Shown here piece after piece: positions 63,676 to 64,000 of a stretch of 64,000 nucleotides of DNA. The stretch lies in NCBI RefSeq assembly GCF_000001735.4, contig NC_003075.7, positions 18,105,001 through 18,169,000 on the forward strand, given 5' to 3'. Made by a program: the position numbers and the translations under genes. How positions within the stretch are numbered: position 1 is the stretch's first letter; every line of letters starts with the position of its first letter. The notes below the pieces were generated by a model. That model was not told where the DNA came from. It did no database searches and saw nothing but the letters and a program-made list of their open reading frames with translations. Source of the DNA: Arabidopsis thaliana (lineage: Eukaryota > Streptophyta > Magnoliopsida > Brassicales > Brassicaceae).

Positions 63676-64000
63676 TCAAACCGGGTTGGCCTTAAAATAA
63701 GCCAAGAGACCAACAAAAGGTGCATTGATGTAGGTCGTCGGCTCAGTCTCACTTGCATTTGTCCGACCTCCAACGAATTTGTCATCTATGTTTGGTCCTC
63801 CGATCACTGCACCTACTAAAACGTTGGGGTCTGGATTTGGTGACGAGAAACTGTTCCATCCTTCTGAGCATTTGACCGGGGTAGGATGAGTAGTGATAGA
63901 CGGTGAGGATGCACCGCGGTGATGGATTTGTCGTGGATATCGGTTACCGTACCCGATCATGTATGACATTTTCATCGGATTATCTCCCAAAATGTAATCC
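63676..64000 (-). CDS. GH9B16: Glycosyl hydrolase family 9 endoglucanase, C-terminal part (cut by window edge)
   Basis: The last 108 codons of a plant endo-1,4-beta-glucanase that acts on cell-wall glucans. GH9 signature 1 is clear: [17 protein letters not shown], then [10 protein letters not shown] with the active-site His-x-Arg type motif. The second signature is altered: where plant relatives have F-x-D-x-R-x-D/N-Y-x(3)-S-E-P, this reads [14 protein letters not shown]. The motif Asp is Gly and the Tyr is Ala, while the catalytic-acid Glu before Pro and the [11 protein letters not shown] end are kept. The frame runs open to position 64000. Order matches At4g38990. Confidence 0.9.
   Translation of the reverse strand, partial: DYILGDNPMKMSYMIGYGNRYPRQIHHRGASSPSITTHPTPVKCSEGWNSFSSPNPDPNVLVGAVIGGPNIDDKFVGGRTNASETEPTTYINAPFVGLLAYFKANPV

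Overview
The window reads as a gene-dense plant nuclear chromosome segment, almost certainly Arabidopsis thaliana chromosome 4 (lower arm) or a very close relative. From memory, gene order, exon structure and protein lengths match the run At4g38780 to At4g38990. I had no database to check this; locus and symbol assignments rest on recognising the translated proteins. Genes have short AT-rich introns, intergenic DNA is AT-rich, and many promoters carry TGGGCC/GGCCCA (site II) elements.

Layout: 1-6029 (-) PRP8-type U5 snRNP factor, 3' end cut by the window; 6426-7977 (+) ER-lumen-retaining-receptor-like membrane protein; 8355-9996 (-) MTA nucleosidase MTN1; 10607-13860 (-) EF-hand protein; 16612-25674 four SAUR auxin-response genes (SAUR13, 14, 15/AC1, 16) with the cysteine-rich receptor kinase CRK26 between them; 27583-28863 (-) F-box protein; 29116-30714 (+) intronless purine-synthesis enzyme ASE3; 30909-34100 (-) tRNA-dihydrouridine synthase 3; 34564-36520 (-) bZIP29; 39525-40055 (-) unknown two-helix membrane protein; 40478-41429 (-) BPC5; 42330-43853 (+) V-ATPase subunit c; 44907-46616 (+) UFD1-like; 47848-48960 (+) F-box/kelch; 49606-53461 (-) kinesin-7; 56576-58045 (+) BBX19; 58714-60659 (-) plastid aldolase FBA2; 61898-62740 (-) unknown acidic protein; 63676-64000 (-) C-terminus of a GH9 endoglucanase. 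I resolved exon borders for all spliced genes from splice signals; each spliced CDS stays in frame. The kinesin exon 10/11 join is the least certain.

The genes are unrelated housekeeping, regulatory and hormone-response loci, not an operon. Functional clustering is limited to the SAUR array, whose promoters share CACATG/CATGTG motifs, with an AuxRE-like GAGACA between SAUR14 and SAUR15.

The most interesting unlisted signal is a population of non-LTR retroposon insertion scars. One is a roughly 0.7 kb element (46808-47521) with a 19-bp perfect target-site duplication and a ...CCGAC-A(n) tail. One is a roughly 77-bp truncated relative near the UFD1 promoter. Three are minimal stubs in which only (C)CGAC plus a short A-run sits between 15-16 bp duplications. 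Four more stubs have other A-rich or T-rich inserts. The two longer copies appear to share a 3'-terminal hairpin with a compensatory base change.
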